From: JBJHDF01 sp050486405
GTDB lineage: Bacteria; Pseudomonadota; Gammaproteobacteria; Pseudomonadales; Cellvibrionaceae
Direction of reading: 5' to 3'
NCBI GenBank assembly: GCA_050486405.1
Contig: JBJHDF010000011.1
Coordinates: 66,772-130,771 of the forward strand
DNA: 64,000 nt
A program made the translations under genes and the position numbers. The notes beneath the pieces were generated by a model. The model saw nothing but the letters and a program-made list of their open reading frames with translations. It did no database searches and had not been told where the DNA came from. This document shows, in pieces, positions 17,401 through 25,874 of this stretch (the first letter of the stretch is position 1; each line of letters begins with the position of its first letter).

Positions 17401-18786
17401 GGCGACCGCGTCGGTTCTTGCCCGTGCGCCTACAAAAGTAACGGCTTTCCGTCCGTTTGTGCCAAACGATGTATCCCAGCCACTAGAAAAGTCAAACCGC
17501 CAGAGCCCCACATTGCTTCCTTCGTTCGTTGTGGTATTGGTGGGTAGAAAAAACCCAACACCTTCAATTACGATGGGAGATATTTCTACGCGTTCTGAGC
17601 GACCAGACTCTATAGATCGAATAGGGGGTCTGATGATCGAGTAATCTGGGAGAATCGATTCAAAGTTATCGTCGTAGCGTTTAACATGCATACTGGGGAC
17701 CGGGAAATCGGAACCCAAGTGAGGCTGCCGTGTTGCAAAATCGGCTAGGCAATGCCACTCACCCTGAGCACGAAAGCAGCTATAGTAAGTAAACAACGAT
17801 AGCGGTAAGTTGTTGATGAATCGTGTTTCGATGAGCTGTCCTTGACCGTCAAGGATTGCAACGCGAAGTCGGTCGGAACTGGACGCAGGGGGAGTCTCCT
17901 GAGAGAATACGTATATACGGTTGTCATGATGCGTAATCTTAGCATCAGCGAATCCTGTGCGATCTGAGATTACTTTATGGTATGAAGCAGAGCCAAACGA
18001 AGGATCAGGGTGACCCGACTCGGTCAGTCGATAGTATCTAGTCTCGAAATCGCTGGAAAAATATAACGTCAAAAGGTGGGGTCTATCTTGATCATCGAGT
18101 TGTAGATAACCAATCCGTATTGCGTTGTTCGATTCGATGGAAGCTAACCCATTGTTACCGAAACCAATATCGGGGCTGCCATCAGGCAATATGCGCCTGG
18201 CAAAAACGCCCGGTTGACTAGTGCCAGGCTTAGTGGCCTCCCAGGCGAGAACAACCCGGTCTTTTGAGTCAACCGCGTAGTGACTAGTCAGTGTGGGATC
18301 GACATGAACTTTATCATGGTGAAACGGTTGAAACGCTGGATCTAATGCTCCGTTGGGCAACAATCTGACCAGAAGATGGTGATAAATGGGAGCCGGAGGT
18401 GAAAAGGACTGCATCTGACCAGCAAACCCCTGTGCGAGCATGACATATAGTCTGCCATGACTGTCTTCGACCACGGGATAGGCGACACTGTTAAAATGCC
18501 CTTGCCCAAGTTCACTAAGGAACACATACCCGTCCCGACCGAACGTGGTGTCAACCGTGCCTTGAGAGGTGAACTTTACAATCAGCTCTTTCCCGGAGGA
18601 AGTTCCCGATAGAAAAAAGCCGCCGTTGATGGAGGGAATCCCGTTTCTTACATCAGAGAAGGGCGAGATGTCGTCGTAAAAGTGATCGCTGACAGGGTAG
18701 TGCACCTCGATATCCTGGGCAAGCACCTGTGGAACGACAAAGAGCAGAAACGCACTAGAAAGCAGCGCATATACTGATATTTTCAT
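14416..18786 (-). CDS. Very large secreted protein with delta-60 repeats and C-terminal sorting-like tail
   Basis: A protein of about 1456 residues. The ATG at 18786 is preceded by GGAGG at 7-base spacing and opens a clear signal peptide ending VLAQ. The N-terminal two thirds carry delta-60-type propeller repeats (DTTFGRDGYVFL, DIGFGNNGLASI, DTSFGTNGRKAV, DNSFGINGTATL). Near residue 870 comes a thrombospondin-type-3-like calcium loop (DSDGDGIPDEVE). Toward the end is a region resembling the choice-of-anchor U domain. The protein ends with GG, a leucine-rich hydrophobic stretch (HYWLLLLLICC) and an arginine cluster, like the GlyGly-CTERM/PEP-CTERM class of sorting tails. Codon use is more AT-rich than the neighbours, suggesting transfer. 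Function unknown; probably a surface or secreted protein. Confidence 0.75.
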   Translation of the reverse strand: MKISVYALLSSAFLLFVVPQVLAQDIEVHYPVSDHFYDDISPFSDVRNGIPSINGGFFLSGTSSGKELIVKFTSQGTVDTTFGRDGYVFLSELGQGHFNSVAYPVVEDSHGRLYVMLAQGFAGQMQSFSPPAPIYHHLLVRLLPNGALDPAFQPFHHDKVHVDPTLTSHYAVDSKDRVVLAWEATKPGTSQPGVFARRILPDGSPDIGFGNNGLASIESNNAIRIGYLQLDDQDRPHLLTLYFSSDFETRYYRLTESGHPDPSFGSASYHKVISDRTGFADAKITHHDNRIYVFSQETPPASSSDRLRVAILDGQGQLIETRFINNLPLSLFTYYSCFRAQGEWHCLADFATRQPHLGSDFPVPSMHVKRYDDNFESILPDYSIIRPPIRSIESGRSERVEISPIVIEGVGFFLPTNTTTNEGSNVGLWRFDFSSGWDTSFGTNGRKAVTFVGARARTDAVAVDSEKRWIAGIVKETAAGKLSVQLKRYFATGRQDNSFGINGTATLLETTTERPTFVADMKFNDSGELFVLLVAEDGLRVYRVNDTYQSSSSLVIARIFHTDTFRGLRSLGMPNLAVTPNDEVIITYTKAAVDGNVASSPTATILHIDRNGNPVESRWTDGIYQVFFEGLRTTRPPFHYSLSVSQDNALKLIQSLPQDGAGSSFVYQRIDLSQRQSAGEPQILFSFPQGMHPSQVVKLTGTDGYLVLGESCLEDPSCEGDFAPFYWVLSENGEPLPTFNNGEPLIMYDSLNMPFYNHKAYQFQDTIVAVATQNRGDYPQRDSASFGVPLINAGNAFALVTLDLQGNFRNNESVFFHVPGREEYFSCAVTRDQQGICAVSNDSKAGVRILQWSGKPGPDSKYFDSDGDGIPDEVEIAWGLDPYDPNDAHLDPDGDGRTYLVRYLEGDSSFTSPTLVVPSNVRLPALSAYTYVDSGSATAMDHTGLGIPVSSNSKQFYPPGSHDIVWSATDANGNAVHKKQRVFIDPVVSFLPSAYAREGRNYPLQAFLNGYPVEYPVLVPFSYQVLEGEAELFGNVAFVPISFELSGYTNTTPRASLWQSPVVVSFSMDEPIGAKAGGNSTTIVDLTEQDVVFSVYFTITQQGKPVSYIDPRLGEFEVQANISSTAPPSSIIVDWSKSDESLVFNSIVDGSSLYVSTDSLADGFYTVSAVLSRRTPRAELVTFTDLVKVSTRDLPTEDCTENLPIDSSQNRIPDCLYSDDRPFLVLANSNWYDPIQAESHLGLRLGNFAQQTQLYKAGLDLRDWQDVPLTLAESQYLQIVEDDNLPDLVFDFEIYRLPYAGSVATVVIPLDKPLISTSKLKVFVENSGWREFTAEPGNALSYAQRINGICPYPNHVAYSLHSMSNSECLQVRVTDGGKNDSDGALNGVIRFVGGVSHDVSEPHPPSAAPTDTTRSGGLVSAHYWLLLLLICCGTRRLAYRFRSTSRLSPIQGARFW

Positions 18787-18848
18787 TATAAGGCCTCCAG
18801 CCATAGCTGGGCCTTATGGTATCACAGCAGGAAAACTGGGAGCACAAG

Positions 18849-19499
18849 CTACCTGAGCAAATACGCGTCCAATGCCCGCAATTGATAGGTGTCCTCGGGA
18901 AAGCTGTGATGCGCGCCGACGGGCACGCCGGTCATATCCGGCAGCCGGTGCGCCACGCCCTTGTGGCAGTCGATGCAGGTTTTCTCACCGGTGGCCAGCA
19001 CTGTGGAGTGCATGGCGCGGGCGCGCGGTGATTGCAGGGTAAAATCCATATACTCGAAGTTGTGGCAGTTGCGGCACTCCAGCGAATCGTTGGCGCGCAG
19101 GCGGCGCCACTCGCGCTCGGCCAGTTCCCGCCGCTTGGCTTCAAATTTTTCCTCGGTGTTGATGGTGCCGAAAATCCAGCCCCAGACTTCCTTGGACGCC
19201 TCCATCTTGCGCGCGATCTTGAAGGTCCAGTCGTGGGGCACGTGGCAGTCGGCGCAGGTGGCGCGCACGCCGGAGCGGTTGGTGTAGTGCACCGTGGGAA
19301 TCAGTTCCCGATAGGGGTTGGCCTGCATTTCATGGCAGCTGATGCAGAACTGCTCGGTGTTGGTAATCTCCAGCGCCGTGTTGAACCCGCCCCAGAAGAT
19401 GATGCCGGCGACAAAACCGCCCAGGGTCAGAAAACCCAAGCTGAGGTGAGCCGCCGGCCGGTTGAAGATCTTCCAGTAATTCTTGATGGTTTTCCGCAT
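18849..19499 (-). CDS. napC: Tetrahaem c-type cytochrome NapC (quinol dehydrogenase)
   Basis: Membrane-anchored cytochrome that takes electrons from quinol and passes them to NapAB. The 216-residue product has one N-terminal membrane anchor (about residues 18-40) and exactly four CxxCH haem motifs (CISCH, CADCH, CRNCH, CIDCH), as in NapC/NirT. It is the last gene of the nap operon, 11 bases after napB. No ferredoxin-type genes (napF, napG, napH) lie in the window, so this cytochrome is probably the only electron entry. Confidence 0.94.
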   Translation of the reverse strand: MRKTIKNYWKIFNRPAAHLSLGFLTLGGFVAGIIFWGGFNTALEITNTEQFCISCHEMQANPYRELIPTVHYTNRSGVRATCADCHVPHDWTFKIARKMEASKEVWGWIFGTINTEEKFEAKRRELAEREWRRLRANDSLECRNCHNFEYMDFTLQSPRARAMHSTVLATGEKTCIDCHKGVAHRLPDMTGVPVGAHHSFPEDTYQLRALDAYLLR

Positions 19500-19510
19500 G
19501 ATCCGCTCGC

Positions 19511-19975
19511 TTACTGGCGCTCCAGGATGGCTCGTTGCAACACTTCGTCAATGGTCTGAAAGCCGCTGGTCTTGACCGGCGCTATGTCGTTCTGCGGCAG
19601 GTGGCACTGCACACAGAAGTAACGCCGTGGCGACACTGCCGCCAGCGCCTGACCGTCGCGATCCCAAAAATGGGTGATACTCACCATGGGCGCGCCGCTG
19701 GCCTCGGCGGTGCTGCGGCTGTGGCAGGCCAGGCACTGATTGTAGTTCTTGTCTATCTGGTAGCCGCGAATGCTGTGCGGGATCATGGGCGGCTGTTCCG
19801 GCCAGGCTCGGGTGGGGCGGGGCATGGCGGTGATTTCCCGGGGAATCGGCGGCGCCACGGCGTTGTCGGTCAGGGTGCCACCGGGCCGAATGCCGTCTGG
19901 GGCCGGGTCATCGCGCAGTTCCTGGGCATGGGCGGTCAGGGCCAGGGCGAGAAAAGCGGGCAGTAGCAGTCTCAT
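19511..19975 (-). CDS. napB: Periplasmic nitrate reductase dihaem subunit NapB
   Basis: Small periplasmic cytochrome that relays electrons from NapC to NapA. The 154-residue product has a signal peptide (cleavage near AHAQ) and two CxxCH haem sites, CLACH near residue 82 and CVQCH near 121, with the NapB-specific PRPTRAWPEQPP and IPHSIRGYQI stretch before the first haem. It begins 10 bases after the napA stop. Confidence 0.94.
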   Translation of the reverse strand: MRLLLPAFLALALTAHAQELRDDPAPDGIRPGGTLTDNAVAPPIPREITAMPRPTRAWPEQPPMIPHSIRGYQIDKNYNQCLACHSRSTAEASGAPMVSITHFWDRDGQALAAVSPRRYFCVQCHLPQNDIAPVKTSGFQTIDEVLQRAILERQ

Positions 19976-19984
19976 GATGTTCTC

Positions 19985-22489
19985 CTAGGCCAGGCTGATC
20001 AGTTCCACGCGGACGGCGCACTTCTTGAAGTCCGTCTGCAGGGAGATGGGGTCGGTGGCATCCAGTACTACCTTGTTGATCAGCCGGTTGGCGTCGAAAA
20101 AGGGCACGTAGATCAGCCCCCGGGGCGGTTTGATACGGCCGCGTGTTTCCACCCGGGCGCGGATGCTGCCGCGCCGGCTGATCACCCGAATCTCGCTGCC
20201 GCGGCGAAAGCCCTGGGCCTGGGCATCGTCGTAATTCATGTACACCAGGGCGTGGGGCACGGCGCGATTGATCTCCTCCACCCGTTGGGTCATGGTGCCG
20301 GTGTGCCAGTGCTCGAGTACGCGGCCGGTGCTGAGCCAGAAGGGGTATTCGTCATCGGGGCTCTCCGCCGGCGGCTCATAGGGCAGGGCGAAGATGATGG
20401 CACGGTTGTCCGGCTTGCCGTAGAACTGCACGCCGCTGCCTTCGGCCACATAGGGGTCGTAGCCCTCGCGGTAGCGCCACAGGGTTTCCTTGCCGTCCAC
20501 CACGGGCCAGCGCAGGCCGCGCTCGCGGTGGTAGACATCGAAGGGCGCCAGGTCGTGAGCCTTGCCCCGGCCAAAGCGGGCGTACTCCTCGAACATGCCC
20601 TTCTGCAGGTAGTAGCCAAAGTGGTGGGATTCGTCGTTGCGGTAGCCTGCGGCGATATCCGACAGCGGGTAGGAGTCGATCTCGCCGTTGGCGAACAGCA
20701 CCTCATACAGGCTCTTGCCGCGAAATTCCGGCGCCTTGCTCAGCAGTTCCTCGGGCCAGACGTCGTTGGTGGTAATGCGTTTGGAGAATTCCACCAGTTG
20801 CCACAGATCCGAGCGGGCTTGCCCTGGCGGTGGTACCAACTGATGCCAGAACTGGGTACGGCGCTCGGCGTTGCCGTAGGCGCCTTCCTTCTCCACCCAC
20901 ATGGCGCTGGGCAGAATCAGGTCGGCGGCCTGGGCGGATACTGTGGGGTAAACGTCCGATACGACTACAAACGCCTTGGGATTGCGCCAGCCTGGCAGAA
21001 TCTCCTGCATTACGTTAGGGCCGGCCTGGACGTTGTTGGTCACCTGGGTCCAGTAGACGCGGATCACCCCGTCCTTGAGCTTGCGGCTCTGCTCCACGGC
21101 GGAAAACCCTACCTTGTCGGGAATGGTGCCGGCGGGCAGCTTCCAGATCTTCTCGGTCATTTCCCGGTGGGCGGGATTGGTCACCACCATGTCCGCCGGC
21201 AGCCGATGGGCGAAGGTGCCCACTTCCCGAGCGGAGCCGCAGGCCGAGGGCTGACCGGTGAGGGAGAAGGGGCTGTTGCCCGGTTCGCTGATCTTGCCGG
21301 TGAGCAGGTGCAGGTTGTAGACCATATTGTTGGCCCAGACGCCGCGGGTGTGTTGGTTGAAACCCATGGTCCAGGTGGACATGACTTTCTTGTTCGGGTC
21401 GGCGTAGATCTCCGCCAGGCGCCTGAGGCGTTCGGCGGGTACGCCCGTTTCCCGGGCGGCCCGGGCCAGGGTGTAGGGTTTGACGAACTCGGCAAAGTCG
21501 TCAAAGGAGATGTCGCTCCAGGTGTTGGCACGGTCGGCACCAGTGGCGCGCTGCTGTCGTGGGTCTTCCGGGCGCAGGCCGTAGCCGATATCGTCCTGTC
21601 CTTTGGCGAAGCGGGTGTACTTGTCCACAAACTCCCGGTTGACCTTGCCTTCCTGAATGATGTGGTTGGCGATGTAGTTGAGAATGATCAGGTCCGTGTG
21701 GGGTTTGAAAATGATGGGCAGATCCGCCAGTTCGAAGCTGCGGTTCTCATAGGGCGACATGACGACCACTTCCACGTGGGGGAAGGACAGACGGCGGTCG
21801 GTGAGCCGGCTCCAGAGTATGGGGTGCATCTCCGCCATATTGGCGCCCCAGAGCACAAAGGCGTCGGCGTGTTCGATGTCGTCGTAGACGCCCATGGGCT
21901 CATCCATGCCGAAGGTGCGCATAAAGCCCGCTACCGCCGAGGCCATGCAGTGGCGGGCGTTGGGGTCGATGTTGTTGCTGCGCAGCCCGCCCTTGAACAG
22001 TTTGCTGGCGGCGTAGGCCTCCCATACGGTCCACTGGCCGGAGCCGAACATGGCCACGCTTTCGGGGCCATCTTCGCGAATCGCCTCCTTGAACTTGTCC
22101 GCCATCAGGTCCAGGGCCGTGTCCCAGCTCACCGGCTGGAAGTCGCCGTTCTTGTGGTAGCGGCCGTCGCGCATGCGCAGCAGTGGCTGCTGCAGGCGAT
22201 CCGGGCCGTAGAGAATCTTGGACAGAAAATAGCCCTTGACGCAGTTCAGCCCGCGATTGACATCGGCCTTGACGTCGCCGTGGGTGGCCACCACCCGGTC
22301 GCTGTGGGTGGCTACCATGACGCCGCAGCCCACACCGCAAAAGCGGCAGGGTGCCTTGTCCCACTTGAGCGTGGTCAGCTCGCGATTGGTAACCAGGTTG
22401 CTGGCGGCTGCCGGCAGGGCAACGCCTGCCGCGGCAGCGGCGGCGGCGGCGGCGTTGGCTTTGGCAAACTCGCGGCGGGTCAGCTTCAT
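19985..22489 (-). CDS. napA: Periplasmic nitrate reductase catalytic subunit NapA
   Basis: Mo-bis-MGD enzyme that reduces nitrate to nitrite in the periplasm. The start is the ATG at 22489, overlapping napD by 4 bases; a longer frame to 22675 reads through napD. It opens with a Tat signal (LTRREFAK then an alanine-rich core). The [4Fe-4S] ligands are Cys48, Cys51, Cys55 and Cys83 and the molybdenum ligand is Cys181 in NARHCMASA. Length of 834 residues matches the family. All key residues are present, so the enzyme is expected to be active once NapD has handled its Tat peptide. Confidence 0.96.
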   Translation of the reverse strand: MKLTRREFAKANAAAAAAAAAGVALPAAASNLVTNRELTTLKWDKAPCRFCGVGCGVMVATHSDRVVATHGDVKADVNRGLNCVKGYFLSKILYGPDRLQQPLLRMRDGRYHKNGDFQPVSWDTALDLMADKFKEAIREDGPESVAMFGSGQWTVWEAYAASKLFKGGLRSNNIDPNARHCMASAVAGFMRTFGMDEPMGVYDDIEHADAFVLWGANMAEMHPILWSRLTDRRLSFPHVEVVVMSPYENRSFELADLPIIFKPHTDLIILNYIANHIIQEGKVNREFVDKYTRFAKGQDDIGYGLRPEDPRQQRATGADRANTWSDISFDDFAEFVKPYTLARAARETGVPAERLRRLAEIYADPNKKVMSTWTMGFNQHTRGVWANNMVYNLHLLTGKISEPGNSPFSLTGQPSACGSAREVGTFAHRLPADMVVTNPAHREMTEKIWKLPAGTIPDKVGFSAVEQSRKLKDGVIRVYWTQVTNNVQAGPNVMQEILPGWRNPKAFVVVSDVYPTVSAQAADLILPSAMWVEKEGAYGNAERRTQFWHQLVPPPGQARSDLWQLVEFSKRITTNDVWPEELLSKAPEFRGKSLYEVLFANGEIDSYPLSDIAAGYRNDESHHFGYYLQKGMFEEYARFGRGKAHDLAPFDVYHRERGLRWPVVDGKETLWRYREGYDPYVAEGSGVQFYGKPDNRAIIFALPYEPPAESPDDEYPFWLSTGRVLEHWHTGTMTQRVEEINRAVPHALVYMNYDDAQAQGFRRGSEIRVISRRGSIRARVETRGRIKPPRGLIYVPFFDANRLINKVVLDATDPISLQTDFKKCAVRVELISLA

Positions 22490-22785
22490 GGCGCGCACTC
22501 CTCGGGGGGCAGAATTTCGTGGTAAACCAAAGCGGCGTCGATCACTCCGGGCTGCTCTCGCAGGGTATCCAGCAGTTCGGGTGCCGTAGCTGCCCGGTGG
22601 CTCTCGGTGACCACCACCAGTTTGCCCCGGGCATCCTCGGCGTGAATCTCCACGCCGGGTATTGCCAGCAGCCATGAGCGTAGCCCCGTCATGGCGTCGG
22701 GCCGGACGTGCACCACCAGGCTGGCGATATGCAGGTCCGCCTCCAGGTCTTCCAGGGGAATAGTGGTATCGGCGTTGGGGTTCAC
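22486..22785 (-). CDS. napD: NapA signal-peptide-binding chaperone NapD
   Basis: Cytoplasmic chaperone that binds the Tat signal of NapA and holds back export until the cofactor is in. The 99-residue product has the ferredoxin-like NapD pattern: HIASLVVHVRPDAM near residue 19, IPGVEIHAEDARGKLVVVTE, and PGVIDAALVYHE near the C terminus. It lies between napE and napA, 10 bases after napE, and its stop overlaps the napA start. Confidence 0.92.
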   Translation of the reverse strand: MNPNADTTIPLEDLEADLHIASLVVHVRPDAMTGLRSWLLAIPGVEIHAEDARGKLVVVTESHRAATAPELLDTLREQPGVIDAALVYHEILPPEECAP

Positions 22786-22795
22786 GTGCCGCTCC

Positions 22796-22966
22796 TCAAC
22801 CCATCCCCGGAGGCCCGGCGATCAACTGGTACATCCAGATGGAAAAGCCGTAGGCGCCGACGATGGCGACACTTAGCAGCGGGAAGAGAAAGACGACGAT
22901 AAACAAAAATAGCCGCCATTCGCGGCTTTTTTGCTGTTGTTCCGGGGTTTTTCGGCCTGAACTCAC
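22796..22966 (-). CDS. napE: Small membrane protein NapE
   Basis: A 56-residue gene that is easy to miss because it is short and starts with GTG. On the minus strand GGAG lies 7 bases before the GTG at 22966. The product has a basic N terminus, SREWRLFLFIVV, then a single membrane segment, and ends GFSIWMYQLIAGPPGMG, closely matching the NapE pattern of a QEWR box followed by one helix and a conserved GYGF-W-M-Q-L--GPPG tail. Its position as first gene of napEDABC fits. The molecular role of NapE is not established. A longer overlapping frame (22782-23048) is a shadow. Confidence 0.9.
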   Translation of the reverse strand: MSSGRKTPEQQQKSREWRLFLFIVVFLFPLLSVAIVGAYGFSIWMYQLIAGPPGMG

Positions 22967-23047
22967 AGTACTGCTCCGTTATCCTGAATGAGCGCCGGGG
23001 CGCGGAGTCCTCTATGTCACAGCTTAGAAGGGTTCCAAAATGGTGCA

Positions 23048-23061
23048 TTGATCTGGATCAA
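23048..23061. promoter_or_regulatory. FNR/ANR-type binding site upstream of napE
   Basis: The perfect palindrome TTGATCTGGATCAA matches the FNR/ANR consensus TTGAT-N4-ATCAA. It is centred about 88 bases upstream of the napE start, in the only intergenic gap between gspB and the nap operon. It implies oxygen-responsive activation of napEDABC. A -10 element was not assigned. Confidence 0.8.
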
Positions 23062-23097
23062 CGGGGGGGCGTCTGGGGAAGGGGTTGGCAACTGGAC

Positions 23098-23961
23098 CTA
23101 CATATTTACCCAACTGCTTTGGGCCGGCAGCTTGAAGCGGTGTCCCTGAAAATTCAGAACGATGCCGTCGGGTAAAATGGCTTCCAGGGTGAGGTCGGGG
23201 GTCAGGCTGGCACCAACGCGCAGCTCCCGGTTGTTGAGCACCACATGACTGTCGCCGCCGTCCCGGTGCCCGTGGGCGATGTAGTTGATGCTGGGAACCC
23301 TCTGTTGCACGGACCAGGGCAGTTCGCGGATAAACGGCGCCGGGAGTACCTCCGCTGGGGCTGGCTGGGGGGCGACGGTGGGGGTATCTTCGGCGCTCGG
23401 ACCGGCTGGCGGCGGATCCAATTGTGGCGGTGGATCGGGTTGCGATTGCGGATTCGGCTGCGGATTCGGTTGTTGCGGCGAATCCGGCTGCGGGGGTTCC
23501 TCGACTGCCGGTGCCGGCTGGGTGTAGAGCTGCCGTACGTCGGCCGCCAGTGGATGATCCGCGCCAGTGTAGAGAAGCGCAATCTGGGGATCAATGACCG
23601 CTTCGGCCGGGCGCCGGTCATCGCGGACCGAGATCGGTTGGAGCGTCGCCTCTGGCTCAGGCGTCACTGGTTCCTGCTTTTGTATCTCTGGTTCTGTCAT
23701 CTCTGTCACAGCGGCTGGCTGCTGCGACACTGGGGACTCATCGGGGACGCTCCGCTCGCCCAGTAGCAGTACACCCAGCAGCAGTGACCCCAGCAGCAGG
23801 GCCAGACCGCCCGCCACCAGAGAGCGGGGCAACAGCTTGCCCGTTCTCCCGCTGGGGGGGTCTGCCTCCGGGGGCGTGGGTGGGAGCGGAATATCCACCG
23901 GGCGGGATTCCCGGTTTCGCTCCTGCTCCGCGCGTTTGAGGGCGTCGAGTATGAAGGACAT
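23098..23961 (-). CDS. gspB: General secretion pathway protein B (GspB/ExeB)
   Basis: Partner of GspA in assembling the type II secretin in the envelope. The ATG at 23961 overlaps the gspA stop by one base (TGATG). The 287-residue product begins MSFILDALKRAEQERN, the GspB hallmark. A single membrane helix follows (about residues 50-70), then a long Pro/Gln-rich periplasmic linker, and a C-terminal domain with VPSINYIAHGHRDGGDSHVVLN and ELRVGASLTPDLTLEAI, the conserved GspB module. The upstream in-frame start at 23976 is less likely. Confidence 0.9.
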   Translation of the reverse strand: MSFILDALKRAEQERNRESRPVDIPLPPTPPEADPPSGRTGKLLPRSLVAGGLALLLGSLLLGVLLLGERSVPDESPVSQQPAAVTEMTEPEIQKQEPVTPEPEATLQPISVRDDRRPAEAVIDPQIALLYTGADHPLAADVRQLYTQPAPAVEEPPQPDSPQQPNPQPNPQSQPDPPPQLDPPPAGPSAEDTPTVAPQPAPAEVLPAPFIRELPWSVQQRVPSINYIAHGHRDGGDSHVVLNNRELRVGASLTPDLTLEAILPDGIVLNFQGHRFKLPAQSSWVNM

Positions 23962-25691
23962 CAGTCCGGCCGCCACGCCTGGCGCTGGTCCTCGGCGCTG
24001 CCCGCCGGTGGAGTCAGCAGGGATTTTTCCAGGCCCAGCGCCTGATTGAGGTGTTGCAGCGTTTTGTGGCCCAGGATGCCATCGTCCGCCAACTGGTGCT
24101 GGCGCTGAAATATCTGCACCCGCTGCCTCAGGCTGGGGCTGTAGACGCTTCGCGTCAGAGGGTAGGGCTGGTCATCCAGCCGGGCGAACTGCGCCGCCAG
24201 CCAGTCCACCGCCTCGCCCCGGTCGCCCAGGGCAAGGGTTTGCTGGAAGCCGGCGGGGCGATACCAGAGGTAGTGCACCTGGCCATTCCAGAGACGGCCC
24301 AAATAGGACCAGGGTACCGCGCGCTGCTCCCCGTCCCAGAACAGCAGCGCCCTGTGTTCGTCCAGGCCGATCAGGGTGGTGTAGGCCCGGCGTCTCTCCG
24401 GGCTGATCAGGGTCAGCACCACCGGGCGGTCCAGGGCGATCAGGTCATCCCAGGTCTCGAGTTGTTGGCTCTCGCACTGGAACCCGCCGCGACTGCTGGA
24501 GGGGCAGCGGTAATTCCGGGCGCCGGGTTCTAATTCCAGGTAGTCGAACAGCGCGGTCTGTGCCAGCGCCATATCCAGACTCCAGAACTCCCTGGCAGCT
24601 GGCTCCGGTTCCGGTTCCGGCTCGGGCTCTAGCTCTAGCTCCGCCACCTCGGTCGGAACCCCGGCATCGGGCATCGGCTCCTCGGGGGCTGGCGCTGGCG
24701 TAGCGCTGGCGGCCATGGCCCCCGGTGTCGAAGAGTCGGACCGGTGATCCGTTAGGGCCAGCAGAATCACCACCAGCAGCGCTACCGACAGGCCGCCCAG
24801 CGCCGCCGCCAGCGAGTGACTCCAGCGGTCGGGAGAATGGCGCAGCCAACCCATCACGCCATCGGCGTTGGTGGTGCGGGGGGTGTTGCGCACCTCCCGT
24901 TCCGCCTGAGCAAAGATCTGGGCGTCCAGGGTGTGCAGGTTTTTGGCGTAGGCGCCCAGCAGCATACGCTCGCAGATCACGTTGATCAGCCGCGGGACAC
25001 CTCCGCTGAAACGGTACACCCGGTGGGCGATCTGGGCGGGCACCACCACCGGGTTCCTGCCGCCGCCGGCAACGCTCAGACGATGGTTGATGTAGGCGCT
25101 GGTTTCCTCAAGGGACAGCGGCTGCAGGTGAAAGCGGGCGGTAATACGCTGGGAGAGCTGGCGCAGCGACGGTTGGGCGAGAACGTCGATCAACTCCGGC
25201 TGGCCTACCAGGATGATATTGAGCAGCTTGGTGGTGGAGGTTTCCAGATTGGTGAGCAGGCGAACCTGCTCCAGCGCCTGTGGCGACAGCAGTTGCGCCT
25301 CGTCGATCAGCAGCACCGTACTGCGTCCGCGAGCGTGGTTGCGCAGCAGAAAGTCGTAGAGGGCGTCGGTGAGTATCTTGGTGCTCACCTCATCGGTGAT
25401 GTAGGGAACGTCCAGCTCGTCGCAGATACTCGACAGCAGCTCGTTTACCGAGGCCATGGGGTTGAGAATCATGGCGATGTCGGTCTGTTCCGGCAACTGC
25501 TCCAGTAGACAGCGCACCAGTGTGGTCTTGCCGGTGCCCACCTCACCGGTGAGCTGCACAAAACCGCCGGTCTGAATGCCATAAAGCAAGTGCGCCAGCG
25601 CCTCCCTGTGCTGCTCACTCATGTAGAGGTAGCGGGGATCCACGGCAATGGAGAAGGCCTGTTCCTCCAGCCCGAAGAAGCTATGGTACAT
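23961..25691 (-). CDS. gspA: General secretion pathway ATPase GspA (ExeA)
   Basis: Inner-membrane AAA-type ATPase that with GspB helps place the secretin through peptidoglycan. The 576-residue product starts with the ExeA motif MYHSFFGLEEQAFSI, has Walker A GEVGTGKTT near residue 50 and Walker B VLLIDEAQLL near 127. A membrane helix is near residue 290, followed by an acidic PEPEPEP linker. The C-terminal half carries a peptidase-like region and a peptidoglycan-binding domain (VQIFQRQHQLADDGILGHKT). The core gsp genes are not in the window, as is common for the separate exeAB operon. Confidence 0.9.
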   Translation of the reverse strand: MYHSFFGLEEQAFSIAVDPRYLYMSEQHREALAHLLYGIQTGGFVQLTGEVGTGKTTLVRCLLEQLPEQTDIAMILNPMASVNELLSSICDELDVPYITDEVSTKILTDALYDFLLRNHARGRSTVLLIDEAQLLSPQALEQVRLLTNLETSTTKLLNIILVGQPELIDVLAQPSLRQLSQRITARFHLQPLSLEETSAYINHRLSVAGGGRNPVVVPAQIAHRVYRFSGGVPRLINVICERMLLGAYAKNLHTLDAQIFAQAEREVRNTPRTTNADGVMGWLRHSPDRWSHSLAAALGGLSVALLVVILLALTDHRSDSSTPGAMAASATPAPAPEEPMPDAGVPTEVAELELEPEPEPEPEPAAREFWSLDMALAQTALFDYLELEPGARNYRCPSSSRGGFQCESQQLETWDDLIALDRPVVLTLISPERRRAYTTLIGLDEHRALLFWDGEQRAVPWSYLGRLWNGQVHYLWYRPAGFQQTLALGDRGEAVDWLAAQFARLDDQPYPLTRSVYSPSLRQRVQIFQRQHQLADDGILGHKTLQHLNQALGLEKSLLTPPAGSAEDQRQAWRPD

Positions 25692-25874
25692 GGACGCTCT
25701 GTATTATGGTTGGCTTGCCCGGAGGCTTAGCCTTGCGTTTATAGTCTGTGCGCGTGGCAATAGCAACAGGCAAAGGCCGATGTGTCAAGCGCCAGCCGGC
25801 AAAACCGTTCGGTCCCGTCGCCCCGGTTTTAGGTTATAGTCGGCGTGACTTGGTTATAACAACAGGCAACCCCC

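Noticed and set aside
20252..22525. A 757-residue open frame on the plus strand opposite napA
   Set aside because: It is the complement of a strongly conserved gene. Its composition is atypical and it matches no family; high GC keeps the frame open.
22782..23048. An 88-residue minus-strand frame beside napD
   Set aside because: It overlaps napE in another frame. The 56-residue napE has the conserved pattern and ribosome-binding site.
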